Shown: piece by piece, positions 16,968-27,024 of the stretch
Numbering within the stretch: position 1 is the stretch's first letter
How the letters are laid out: each line of letters starts with the position of its first letter
Assembly: GCF_000296405.1 (NCBI RefSeq)
Contig: NZ_JH815193.1
Span: 83,170 to 147,169, forward strand
Length of the DNA: 64,000 nt
DNA from: Corynebacterium otitidis ATCC 51513
GTDB taxonomy: Bacteria > Actinomycetota > Actinomycetes > Mycobacteriales > Mycobacteriaceae
Direction: 5' to 3'
The notes under the pieces: generated by a model
Seen by the model: only the letters and a program-made list of their open reading frames with translations
Database searches by the model: none
What the model was told of the DNA's origin: nothing
Position numbers and translations under genes: made by a program

Positions 16968-18803
16968 CTAGAACATCCGCACGGCGTAGGGCTCAATGCC
17001 GCCCCAGCGCACCGGGCTGACCTGAACGGTCGAGCCGGACTGCGGGGCCTCGACCATCTGCCCGTCGCCGAGGTAGAGAGCGACGTGGCCCGGCCAGAAG
17101 AGCATGTCGCCGCGCTGCGCCTCGGCCACCGGCACCTTGGTGCCGGCCTCGTACTGGTAGCCGGTGTAGTGCTCGAGGTGGATGCCCACGCCCGCGAAGG
17201 CGTAGATCATCAGCCCCGAGCAGTCGAAGCCGACCTTCTGGTAGTCGCCGTGGGCGTCGGCCACGCCGCCGTCGCGGATGCCGAGCGTCGGGCCGTTGGC
17301 GTCGCCGCCGCCCCACGCGTAGGGCACGCCGATCTGGGACAGGGCGCGCTCGACGACGACCTCGACCTTCTGGGCGCGGTCGGCGTCCTCGCCCGCGGTC
17401 GGCGCGTCCTGCGCCTCGGCGGCCGCGCCGCCCTGCTCCGCGGCGATCTGCTGCTGCTGCTCGGCCTCCTCGGCCTCGGCCTGCTCCCGCTCGGCGGCCT
17501 CCGCCTCGGCGGCGTCCTCCGCCTCGCGCTGGGCCTCTTCCTCCTCGCGGGCGGCCTGCTCCTCGGCCTCGCGTTGGGCCTGCTCCTCCTCGAGGCGCTC
17601 CCGCTCGGCGGCCTCGGCCTCGGCGCGGGCGGCCTCCTCGGCCTCGCGCTGCCGCTCGGCCTCCTCGGCCTGCTGCTCGCGCTCGGCGGCCTCCGCCGCG
17701 GCGCGGGCCTCCTCCTCGCGCTTGCGCTGCTCCTCGGCGGCCTTGGTCGCGGCCTCGATGGCCTTCTCGCGCTGCGCCTGCTCCTCGGCGCGGCGCTGCT
17801 CGGCCTCGGCGCGCTCCCGCTCGGCCTTCGCCTGGCGCTCGGCCTCGGCGCGGGCCTCCTCCTCGGCGCGGGCGTCGGCCTCGCGCTGGGCCTTCTCGGC
17901 CGCGGCGCGCGCCTTCTCCTCGGCCTCGCGCTGCGCCTCCTGGCGCTCCTTGAAGTCGTCGTAAGCGCGCTTCTGCTTCTCGAGCTCCTCGGAGTCGCCG
18001 CGGGCCTCGGCGAGCGAGACCTTCGCCTGCTCCTTGAGGTCCTCGAGCCGGCGGTGCTCGTCGAGGTGGCCCTCCAGGGTCGTCGTCGACTGCGCGACGG
18101 CGGCCTTGGCGGCCTCCTCGGCCGCGGTGGCCTCCTCGGCGCGGGACTCGGCCGCGTCGCGGGCTTGCCGCAGCTTCGACTCGATATTCGCGTTCTCGGT
18201 GCGGATCCGGTCGAGCTCCTCGATCGCGGCGCGCCGATCCTCGGCCTGGGTGCGCAGGAAGGTCTGCCGCTCGAGGGCCTCCTTCTGCTCGTCCCCGCCG
18301 GCGAGCGCGCCCGCCCCGCCCGAGGCGGCGCGGCGGTAGTTCGTCCGGGAGATCTCGTCGAGCTCGGCCTGGGCCTCCTCGATCTTCTCCTGCGCGTCGT
18401 CGAGGTTCCCGCGGGCCTCGACAACCTCGCGGCGGGCGTCGTCGGCCTCGCCGCGGGCACGGTCGGAGTCCACGACGGCCTTGTTGGCCTCCTCGCGGGC
18501 TTGGCCCATCTCGGCCTCGAGCGCGTGGATCTGATCCTCGCGCTGGGCGATGAGCCGGGTGATCTCGCTGACGGAGGCCTCGCCGTCGTCGACGCGGCGC
18601 TGCGCCTCGGCGAGCTGCGCGTCGTCGGGGCGCTGCGGCTCGCTCACGTCCGCGGACTCGACGCCCGCGGCGGGCTCGCCCGAGCCGGGTGCGACGGAGG
18701 CGACGGCCGTGGTCGTCGACATGACCGACAGCGAGGCGACGGCCGCGAGGGCCGCGAGCCAGGGCCGCTTGCGGGCCCGGTGCGAAGAAGATGGCGTTGT
18801 CAC
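16968..18803 (-). CDS. Secreted NlpC/P60 peptidoglycan endopeptidase (RipA-like)
   Basis: A 611-residue secreted cell-wall hydrolase. A signal peptide with a basic start and hydrophobic core spans about residues 1-36. A coiled-coil region spans about 55-460; its second half (about 285-455) is almost only Glu, Ala, Arg and Gln in EEA/REAE repeats. The C-terminal NlpC/P60 domain (about 480-611) has Cys528 in FDCSGLMIYAF, His573 in GHVALYLG and Glu585 in MVEAPQSG, matching the Cys-His-Glu triad of mycobacterial RipA. It should cleave D-Glu-mDAP bonds during daughter cell separation. AGGAG lies 10 nt before the GTG start. The gene is divergent from acn with a long upstream region. In RipA-type proteins the coiled coil controls autoinhibition. 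Confidence 0.9.
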   Translation of the reverse strand: MTTPSSSHRARKRPWLAALAAVASLSVMSTTTAVASVAPGSGEPAAGVESADVSEPQRPDDAQLAEAQRRVDDGEASVSEITRLIAQREDQIHALEAEMGQAREEANKAVVDSDRARGEADDARREVVEARGNLDDAQEKIEEAQAELDEISRTNYRRAASGGAGALAGGDEQKEALERQTFLRTQAEDRRAAIEELDRIRTENANIESKLRQARDAAESRAEEATAAEEAAKAAVAQSTTTLEGHLDEHRRLEDLKEQAKVSLAEARGDSEELEKQKRAYDDFKERQEAQREAEEKARAAAEKAQREADARAEEEARAEAERQAKAERERAEAEQRRAEEQAQREKAIEAATKAAEEQRKREEEARAAAEAAEREQQAEEAERQREAEEAARAEAEAAERERLEEEQAQREAEEQAAREEEEAQREAEDAAEAEAAEREQAEAEEAEQQQQIAAEQGGAAAEAQDAPTAGEDADRAQKVEVVVERALSQIGVPYAWGGGDANGPTLGIRDGGVADAHGDYQKVGFDCSGLMIYAFAGVGIHLEHYTGYQYEAGTKVPVAEAQRGDMLFWPGHVALYLGDGQMVEAPQSGSTVQVSPVRWGGIEPYAVRMF

Positions 18804-19235
18804 GTGTCTCTGACTCCTGTGCTTCTTAAGGGGGCATCACCTGCGGGCCCGGGCATCGAGTACAGCCTTCAACCTTGATCCGGCCGTCGGCTGCCCGTCC
18901 GCCGAGGTGCGTGTCTTACTGCTCTATTGGCTAACTTCCGACGCTCTGGCGTCCGGCTGGCGCGCCGCCTTCAGCCCCGGGCGGCGGGAGTGATCCGGCG
19001 AGGCACGCTTCCCCACGAGCCACGACACGGCGTCGGCCCCTCCCGTGCCCGGCCCGGCGAGTCCAGCCCACCGGCTTGGCGGGCGGATGCCGGGGCGGCG
19101 GCGCGCAAGCCACGACCCCAAGAGTCGATAGTGGAACCATAGGGCACGCGAGCCTCGGAGTCTCCCTTAAAACCCAGAAAACCACAGCTCTCACAGCGGT
19201 TTCGCGCGCCGGAGGGCCCGTGGCCTGCGAAAAAG

Positions 19236-19252
19236 GATAACGATTTGATAAC
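19236..19252. promoter_or_regulatory. GATAAC direct repeat, candidate MtrA-type response-regulator site
   Basis: GATAAC occurs at 19236-19241 and again at 19247-19252, an 11-bp period typical of OmpR/PhoB-family response regulators. On the minus strand it overlaps a possible promoter TTGATG (19272-19267), 16-nt spacer, TATCAA (19250-19245), reading toward the NlpC/P60 gene. MtrA is known to control cell-wall hydrolase genes in corynebacteria. Assignment is inference. Confidence 0.4.
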
Positions 19253-19390
19253 TATGAGATACGACACATCAAGCGCGACACGCCGCGCCGGCTGCCCGCT
19301 AAGGTCAACGCCACCGGCTATATGGGCGCCCACTCGGTCAAGTCCCAGACCTTCAATCCCGCCGGCGGGCGGAGTGACGGCGGCGACGAT

Positions 19391-19420
19391 GAGACAACAG
19401 TACAGGCGTTCCGTTAAGCT
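19391..19420 (+). promoter_or_regulatory. acn promoter with candidate AcnR operator
   Basis: GAGACA (19391-19396) and TAAGCT (19415-19420) could be -35 and -10 elements with an 18-nt spacer. The spacer holds CAGTACAGGCGTTCCG (19398-19413), which matches the published AcnR consensus CAGNAC-N3-CGTACTG at 11 of 13 specified positions. A TetR-type dimer bound there would block RNA polymerase. Confidence 0.55.
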
Positions 19421-19589
19421 GTGACCTAGACCGTGCACACGCGGCCTAAGAGAGAAGACGCGCCCGCCCCGCGGGCGCCGCGCCCGGCGGCGCGGGTGAC
19501 TGTGCCCGCCCGCCACCCGGACTCCGGCTCCGGCGGCGCGGCCCGGCGGGGGTGGTTCATCAGCGGGCGCGAGCCCCACGAGCAACCGG

Positions 19590-22415
<2,826 letters not shown>

Positions 22416-22465
22416 CGAGGCAGCCGCCTAGCGGGGACGACCCCGCGGGGCGCCCACGAGGCGCC

Positions 22466-22500
22466 CGCCCCGCCCCGGGGATCCACCCCGGGGCGGGGCG
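22466..22500 (+). terminator. Stable hairpin between acn and acnR
   Basis: A perfect 15-bp, almost pure G/C inverted repeat (22466-22480 and 22486-22500) with loop ATCCA sits 50 nt after acn. There is no U-tract, so it may attenuate acnR transcription or protect the acn 3' end rather than terminate fully. Confidence 0.5.
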
Positions 22501-22556
22501 CCGCCCCCACCGGGCGGCGCGCGACAAACTGTGGAAAGAAGGTCCGCCGAAAAGCC

Positions 22557-23129
22557 ATGCCCGTGGTCAGCGAGGAGGAGCTCAGCAGGCGCCGCCAGGA
22601 GATCCTCGACGGCGCCAGACGATGCTTCTCGCGCTACGGCTACGAAGGCGCGACCGTGCGCCGCCTCGAGGCCGCCACGGGCAAGTCGCGCGGCGCGATC
22701 TTCCACCACTTCCGCGACAAGGAGTCGCTCTTCTTGGCGCTCGCCCGGGAGGACGCGGAGCGCCAGGCCGCGGTCGTGCGCGGCGCCGGCCTCGTCGAGG
22801 TAATGCGCTCGATCCTCGCGCATCCGGAGCGCCACGACTGGCTGGCCACCCGCCACGAGATCAGCCGCCTGTTGCGCACCGACGAGTCGTTTCGTGCCCG
22901 GTGGCGCGAGCACCAGTCGGTGCTCCACGACGCGGTGCGCGAGCGGCTACGCGACAACGCCGACGCCGACCGGCTGCGCGAGGACGTGCCGCTCGACACG
23001 CTGGCGACCTACCTCGAGACCGTCATGGACGGGCTCATCGGCCGCATCGCCAACGGCGAGGGCACCGAGGGCCTCGGCGGGATGCTCGACCTCGTCGAGC
23101 AGTCGATCCGCAAGTCCGCCGAAGCATAA
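22557..23129 (+). CDS. acnR: TetR-family repressor of aconitase
   Basis: A 190-residue TetR-type regulator. The N-terminal HTH spans about residues 12-58, with FSRYGYEGATVRRLEAATG then KSRGAIFHHFRDKESLFLAL, the canonical recognition helix region. The C-terminal helical domain binds an effector; in C. glutamicum AcnR responds to citrate with Mg. Position directly downstream of acn matches the known acn-acnR unit. GAAAGAAGG lies about 14 nt before the ATG. It probably represses acn through the candidate site at 19398-19413. Confidence 0.95.
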   Translation: MPVVSEEELSRRRQEILDGARRCFSRYGYEGATVRRLEAATGKSRGAIFHHFRDKESLFLALAREDAERQAAVVRGAGLVEVMRSILAHPERHDWLATRHEISRLLRTDESFRARWREHQSVLHDAVRERLRDNADADRLREDVPLDTLATYLETVMDGLIGRIANGEGTEGLGGMLDLVEQSIRKSAEA

Positions 23130-23145
23130 AAATAGCGCGGCCCGC

Positions 23146-23175
23146 TTGCCCCTCGTAGACCGAGCGGTCTATGAT
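23146..23175 (+). promoter_or_regulatory. Promoter with perfect McbR-type palindrome
   Basis: TTGCCC (23146-23151), an 18-nt spacer and TATGAT (23170-23175) form a good promoter. TAGACCGAGCGGTCTA (23156-23171) fills the spacer and overlaps the -10 element. It is an exact match to TAGAC-N6-GTCTA, the operator of McbR, the TetR-type repressor of sulfur and methionine genes in C. glutamicum. The ATG at 23183 follows the -10 element by 7 nt, so the mRNA is probably leaderless. Confidence 0.7.
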
Positions 23176-23182
23176 GGCCGTC

Positions 23183-23938
23183 ATGATTCGCTTGCTTCTG
23201 GTATCCCCCCGCCGCGGCGCGCAGGCCGCGGCCGCCGAGTACAACGATGTGCTTCGCGCGACGGGGATGCCCGCCATGTGCGTGGAGCAGCGCGTCCTCG
23301 ACTCGCCGACCGCGACCGCCGGCTCCACCGCCGGCTTCGACGGCCTCATCATCGGCGGCAGCCCCCTCAACCTCACCGACGACATCGAGGCCGCCTGGCG
23401 GGCCCAGGCGATCCGGGAGATCCTCCGGCTCCTCGACGACAGCCTGCCCACCTACGCGATCTGCTTCGGCGCGACGGTGCTCGCCTCCTCGCTGGGCTCG
23501 GGCATCGGCACCGATCGCCCGGAGGGCGCCGGCGCGACGACGGTGCGGCTCACCGACAACGCCGCGGGCGACCCGATCTTCGGCCGCCTGCCTTCGACGT
23601 TCCGGGCGCTGACCGGACACAACGAGCACATCACCCTCGCGCCCGCGGCCGCCCGGCTGCTCGCGACGGGTCCGACGTGTCCGGTGCAGGCCTTCAAGGT
23701 CGGCACGCAGACGTGGGCCAGCCAGTTCCACCCCGAGATGGACGCCAAGGGCATGGCCAACCGGATGGGCTTCTACCAGACCAACGGCTACTTCGACCCG
23801 TCGAACTGGCAGGGCATCGTCTCCGAGATCAGCCGGGAGAACCTCTCGGCCTCGACGAGCCTGCTGCGCTCCTTCGCCGAGCACTGCGCCGGCGAGCGCA
23901 TCGAGACTCCCGCGCTTGCGCGGGCGCACGCCGCCTAA
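23183..23938 (+). CDS. Class I glutamine amidotransferase-like protein
   Basis: A 251-residue GATase1-fold protein. IIGGSPLNLTDD marks the first loop, AICFGATVLASSLGSG (around the nucleophile elbow) carries the Cys, and WASQFHPEMDAKGM holds the catalytic His and Glu. It stands alone without a synthetase domain, like the GMP-synthase-type family members of unknown substrate. The start at 23183 (MIRLLLVSP) is preferred over 23171 because the promoter and operator occupy the upstream codons. It follows acnR by 53 nt but has its own promoter. The McbR-type site suggests a role in sulfur or methionine metabolism (inference). Confidence 0.85.
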   Translation: MIRLLLVSPRRGAQAAAAEYNDVLRATGMPAMCVEQRVLDSPTATAGSTAGFDGLIIGGSPLNLTDDIEAAWRAQAIREILRLLDDSLPTYAICFGATVLASSLGSGIGTDRPEGAGATTVRLTDNAAGDPIFGRLPSTFRALTGHNEHITLAPAAARLLATGPTCPVQAFKVGTQTWASQFHPEMDAKGMANRMGFYQTNGYFDPSNWQGIVSEISRENLSASTSLLRSFAEHCAGERIETPALARAHAA

Positions 23939-24136
23939 GCCGGCCCACCCCCTCATCGCCGAGCCCCGCCGGCCGTCGCCGCAGACGGCCGCGGGGCCCG
24001 TTCTCGTGCCCGCGAAGCCGCCCGGCTCCCAGACGCGGGGCCCGACCGGCCGCTCGTCGCGCACGTCGCCGTTTGCCCGCGCGGGCCGCGGCCGGCGGCG
24101 CAGCACGGGGTGAGGGCCCGCGGGCCCCGGGCACGC

Positions 24137-24197
24137 GAAAACCGCCCCGCCTCCCCTCGCCGGTCAAGCCGGCGGGCGTGCTGGGAAGCGGGGCGGT
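24137..24197 (-). terminator. Terminator of SDR-like gene
   Basis: Outer arms ACCGCCCCGC/GCGGGGCGGT (24141-24150 and 24188-24197) enclose an inner CGCCGG/CCGGCG hairpin (24158-24174), with TTTT following on the minus strand. The whole gap 23939-24245 between the convergent amidotransferase and SDR genes holds only this hairpin and featureless GC-rich sequence. Confidence 0.8.
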
Positions 24198-24245
24198 GCG
24201 CTCGCTTCTCGGGGCGACGCGCGTGCCCCGAGGCGAGGTTGGGTT

Positions 24246-24929
24246 CTAAGCCGGGATCTCGGAGACGGCCTTGTCGCCGTCGATAAAGGCGAAGCGCTTG
24301 ATCTTCGGCCAGCTCTCCCGGGTGGCGAGCTCGGTGAGGACCGCGGCGACGAGCTTGCGGGAGGTCGTCTTGTCGCGGGCGAAGGCCTTCTCGTCCTGGA
24401 TCTCCTCGAAGCCGTCGACGTCCTCGTTGGTGAGCATCGTCGGGGCGATGACGATGTGCTCGAAGGAGCCCTCCTCGTCGAGCTTCTCGTCGACGACGCG
24501 CTTGGCCTCGCCGTAGTCGTACATCCCGTCGTCCTCGGAGAAGAGGTTCTCGCGGGAGCCGATGAAGGAGACGAGCAGCAGGCGCGGCGCCTTGTCGCCG
24601 AGGCGGCGCAGCGACGCGATGACCTCGAGGGCGGCGTCGCGGTCGATGGCGTAGGTGGCCTCGGCGCCGCCCTTGCCGCCGGCGCCGGCCGACCAGATAA
24701 CGGTGTCGTACTCGGCGAGCAGCTCGTCCCAGGACTCGGGGCTCACCTCGGTGATGTCGCGCACCACGGGGGTCGCGCCGGCGGACTCGATATCCGAGCT
24801 CTGCTTCGGGTCGCGGATGAGGGAGGTCACCGACGCGCCCTTCTCCACGAGCCGCGGCGCGGTGAGGAGGGCCACGTTGCCGTGGCCGCCGATGATGAGA
24901 ACCTTGTTGCCGTCGTTAGTGGAAGTCAT
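24246..24929 (-). CDS. NAD(P)-binding SDR-like oxidoreductase/epimerase
   Basis: A 227-residue Rossmann-fold protein of the atypical SDR (NmrA/BVR-B-like) group. The dinucleotide motif VLIIGGHGNVALLTAPRL (residues 10-27) has the GxxGNV pattern, and a tyrosine in the YDYGEAKRVVDE segment (about 139-150) gives the YxxxK catalytic pair. Substrate and reaction are unknown. TACGCT (24942-24937) ends 7 nt before the ATG, suggesting a leaderless mRNA. The same neighbour of the acn-acnR-amidotransferase block is found in related genomes, so the position is conserved, but its role is not clear. Confidence 0.82.
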   Translation of the reverse strand: MTSTNDGNKVLIIGGHGNVALLTAPRLVEKGASVTSLIRDPKQSSDIESAGATPVVRDITEVSPESWDELLAEYDTVIWSAGAGGKGGAEATYAIDRDAALEVIASLRRLGDKAPRLLLVSFIGSRENLFSEDDGMYDYGEAKRVVDEKLDEEGSFEHIVIAPTMLTNEDVDGFEEIQDEKAFARDKTTSRKLVAAVLTELATRESWPKIKRFAFIDGDKAVSEIPA

Positions 24930-25013
24930 ACCTCAAAGCGTAGAGAAAACCCGCACGCTTGTCATTGACGGCCGTGGCGGGCATTACCTTTCCGAGGCGC
25001 TAAGATCCCCTTC

Positions 25014-25283
25014 ATGCACTCCATCGTCACAGTCACCGGACCCGATCACACCGGAATTATTGCGGGCGTCACGACGACGCTCGCCGCCCACGACGTCAAC
25101 GTCGTCGACTCCTCCCAGACCATCATGGACACGTGGTTCACGATGATCCTCCGGGTGGAGATCCCCGACGACTCCCCCGGCATCGCCGCTCTCGAGGACG
25201 TGCTCGCCGCCACCGGCCGCGAGCAGAACGTCTCGATCCGCGTCCAGGCCGAGGAGCTCTTCAGCGCGGTCAACGACCTCTAA
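25014..25283 (+). CDS. ACT domain protein (UPF0237)
   Basis: An 89-residue protein made of one ACT domain: IVTVTGPDHTGIIAGVTTTLAAHDVNV gives strand 1, the ligand loop (DHTGI) and helix 1. ACT domains bind amino acids or folates and regulate partners. TAAGAT (25001-25006) ends 7 nt before the ATG, suggesting a leaderless mRNA. It lies 86 nt before the UPF0210 gene; the ACT plus UPF0210 pair is conserved widely in bacteria, which suggests they work together. A hairpin between them may reduce readthrough. No biochemical function is established. Confidence 0.88.
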   Translation: MHSIVTVTGPDHTGIIAGVTTTLAAHDVNVVDSSQTIMDTWFTMILRVEIPDDSPGIAALEDVLAATGREQNVSIRVQAEELFSAVNDL

Positions 25284-25292
25284 AGACATAGC

Positions 25293-25341
25293 GGCGCCGC
25301 GCCCACGCTAAGGGCGGGCATTCGCGGCGCCGGGCAGTTTT
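25293..25341 (+). terminator. Hairpin with short T-run between ACT and UPF0210 genes
   Basis: Arms GGCGCCGCG/CGCGGCGCC (25293-25301 and 25323-25331) enclose a GCCC/GGGC inner pairing, and TTTT follows at 25338-25341. It could be a partial terminator inside the ACT-UPF0210 unit. Confidence 0.5.
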
Positions 25342-25369
25342 CCCACCGACAGACCGGAGAGTAGTTGTC

Positions 25370-26734
25370 GTGAGTCTTAGCCCCTTTGCCGGCCGCGTGC
25401 TCGACACCATCGACATGATGGAGAAGTACCGGCTCGATATCCGCACCGTGACCATGGGTATCTCCCTCTTGAGTTGCGTGCGCTCCTCCACCCGCGAAAC
25501 CGCGCGCGCCGTCTACGACCGGGTCACCTCCCAGGCTGCGGAGCTCGTCTCGGTGTGCGAGGGCATCGAGCGCGAGTACGGCGTCCCCATCGTCAACAAG
25601 CGCGTCGCCGTCACCCCGGTGGCACTCCTGCTCGGGGAGGCCGACGGCGACCCCGTGGAGATCGCCCGCGCCCTCGAGGCCGCGGGCCGCGAGGTGGGCG
25701 TCGACTTCATCGGCGGCTACTCCGCGCTCGTCGAGAAGGGCGCCACCACCGCCGACCGCCGGCTCATCGAGTCCCTGCCGCAGGCGCTCGCCGAGACGGA
25801 GATCGTCTGCGGCTCCGTCAACGTCGCGAGCTCAAGGGCCGGCATCAACATGGACGCCGCCGCCGCGCTCGGTCGCGCGATCAAGGACACCGCCGCCGCG
25901 ACCGCCTCGCGCAGCGCGATCGGCTGCGCGAAGCTCGTCGTCTTCGCCAACGCCGTGGGCGACAACCCGTTCATGGCCGGCGCGTTCCACGGCGTCGAGG
26001 AGCCCGACCAGGTCGTCTCGGTGGGCGTCTCGGGCCCGGGCGTCGTCGACCGGGCGCTCGGCTCGCTCACCGGCGCGAGCCTCAACGAGGTCGCCGAGGA
26101 GATCAAGAAGGCCGCCTTCAAGATCACCCGCACCGGGCAGCTCGTCGGGAGCCTCGCCGCCGAGCGCCTTGGGGTGCCCTTCGGGATCGTCGACCTCTCG
26201 CTCGCGCCCACCGCGGAGCTCGGCGACTCGGTCGCGCACATCCTCGAGCACCTGGGCCTCGAGCGGGTCGGCACCCACGGCACGACCGCGGCGCTCGCGC
26301 TGCTCAACGACGCGGTGAAGAAGGGCGGCATGATGGCCTGCTCAAGGGTGGGCGGCCTGTCCGGCTCGTTCATCCCCGTCTCCGAGGACCGCGGCATGAT
26401 CGACGCGGTGCGCGCCGGCGGGATCAGCCTCGACAAGCTCGAGGCCATGACCGCGATCTGCTCGGTGGGCCTCGACATGATCGCCATCCCCGGCGACACC
26501 CCGGCCGAGACGATCGCCGCGATCATCGCCGACGAGTCCGCCATCGGCGTGATGAACCACAAGACCACCGCGGTGCGCGTCATCCCCGCCCCCGGCACGG
26601 GCCCCGGCGACGAGGTGAACTTCGGCGGGCTGCTCGGCTACGCCCCGGTCATCGACGTCCACCCCGCCAGCGCCGCGACGCTCGTCGGGCGAGGCGGGTT
26701 CATCCCCGCGCCCGTCCACGGGCTGCGCAACTAG
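25370..26734 (+). CDS. UPF0210 / PFL-family protein
   Basis: A 454-residue protein of the UPF0210 (DUF711) family, full length. Hallmarks are [24 protein letters not shown] sequence at residues 11-31, [17 protein letters not shown] (about 146-162), [17 protein letters not shown] (about 190-206) and [14 protein letters not shown] (about 400-413). Members resemble the pyruvate formate-lyase fold superfamily but no reaction is proven. GGAGAG lies 8 nt before the GTG start. It follows the ACT-domain gene. The protein lacks a PFL glycine-radical loop that I can recognise, so radical chemistry should not be assumed. Confidence 0.9.
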   Translation: MSLSPFAGRVLDTIDMMEKYRLDIRTVTMGISLLSCVRSSTRETARAVYDRVTSQAAELVSVCEGIEREYGVPIVNKRVAVTPVALLLGEADGDPVEIARALEAAGREVGVDFIGGYSALVEKGATTADRRLIESLPQALAETEIVCGSVNVASSRAGINMDAAAALGRAIKDTAAATASRSAIGCAKLVVFANAVGDNPFMAGAFHGVEEPDQVVSVGVSGPGVVDRALGSLTGASLNEVAEEIKKAAFKITRTGQLVGSLAAERLGVPFGIVDLSLAPTAELGDSVAHILEHLGLERVGTHGTTAALALLNDAVKKGGMMACSRVGGLSGSFIPVSEDRGMIDAVRAGGISLDKLEAMTAICSVGLDMIAIPGDTPAETIAAIIADESAIGVMNHKTTAVRVIPAPGTGPGDEVNFGGLLGYAPVIDVHPASAATLVGRGGFIPAPVHGLRN

Positions 26735-26828
26735 CGCCGCTCCCCGCGGAGCCGATTTATATTCGCTCCGAGATCACGGCAGCGGCGCGCAACGCCACAG
26801 GTCACAGACAGCTTAGTTCACATTTAGC

Positions 26829-26877
26829 CGGCCCCGAGCTGGTCGCGCCCCTCGCCGCGCACCGGTCGGGGCCGTTT
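26829..26877 (+). terminator. Terminator after UPF0210 gene
   Basis: Arms CGGCCCCGA/TCGGGGCCG (26829-26837 and 26866-26874) enclose a further GGTcGCGC/GCGCaCC pairing and are followed by TTT. It separates the UPF0210 gene from the metF leader. Confidence 0.6.
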
Positions 26878-26904
26878 GCGCTGTTAGGGTTGTCCGCAAG
26901 CCAG

Positions 26905-27012
26905 ACACCTATTCTGAGCGGCCGAAAGACCCGGCTTAACGACGCCGCAGCAACCCACTCCGCCCCGCCTCTTTGGGGACGGGAAGGGTGCTAACGCCGG
27001 GTTCGATGGGAA
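26905..27012 (+). ncRNA. S-adenosylmethionine riboswitch (SAM-IV-like) upstream of metF
   Basis: The SAM-I/SAM-IV core is visible: GCAGCAACCC (26947-26956) and AAGGGTGCTAAC (26984-26995). P1 can form from CCTAT (26908-26912) and ATGGG (27006-27010), P2 from GCGGC/GCCGC (26918-26922 and 26944-26948), and P3 from CCC/GGG closing a GC-rich hairpin (26954-26988). A 7-bp pseudoknot pairs ACCCGGC (26929-26935) with GCCGGGT (26996-27002). There is no P4 hairpin between the pseudoknot and P1, which favours SAM-IV over SAM-I. The aptamer ends 14 nt before the metF start and overlaps the purine-rich ribosome site, so control is probably translational. Confidence 0.8.
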
Positions 27013-27024
27013 AGAAGAGCTTCG

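Larger units (their letters stand above)
18804..19589. other. 786-bp divergent regulatory region between NlpC/P60 gene and acn
   Basis: No gene is supported here. The left 430 nt would be a long 5' leader of the NlpC/P60 mRNA if transcription begins near 19240. It is GC-rich with many short inverted repeats but lacks the GGGGTGAAUCC and CAGCUAACC blocks of c-di-AMP (ydaO) riboswitches. The middle is AT-richer and carries a direct repeat (19236-19252). The right end holds the acn promoter (19391-19420), leaving a leader of about 160 nt for acn. Confidence 0.6.

Noticed and set aside
17085..18878. Open frame of 597 codons antisense to the NlpC/P60 gene
   Set aside because: It is a complement of the Glu/Ala/Arg coiled coil, giving Leu/Gly/Arg repeats; not a credible protein.
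18819..19240. c-di-AMP (ydaO) riboswitch before the NlpC/P60 gene
   Set aside because: Such genes often carry one in actinobacteria, but the conserved GGGGTGAATCC and CCGAATCCGTCAGCTAACC-type blocks are not present on the leader strand.
26805..26820. Second McbR-type site upstream of metF (CAGAC-N6-GTTCA)
   Set aside because: Only 7 of 10 bases match the palindrome and it is not placed at a clear promoter.
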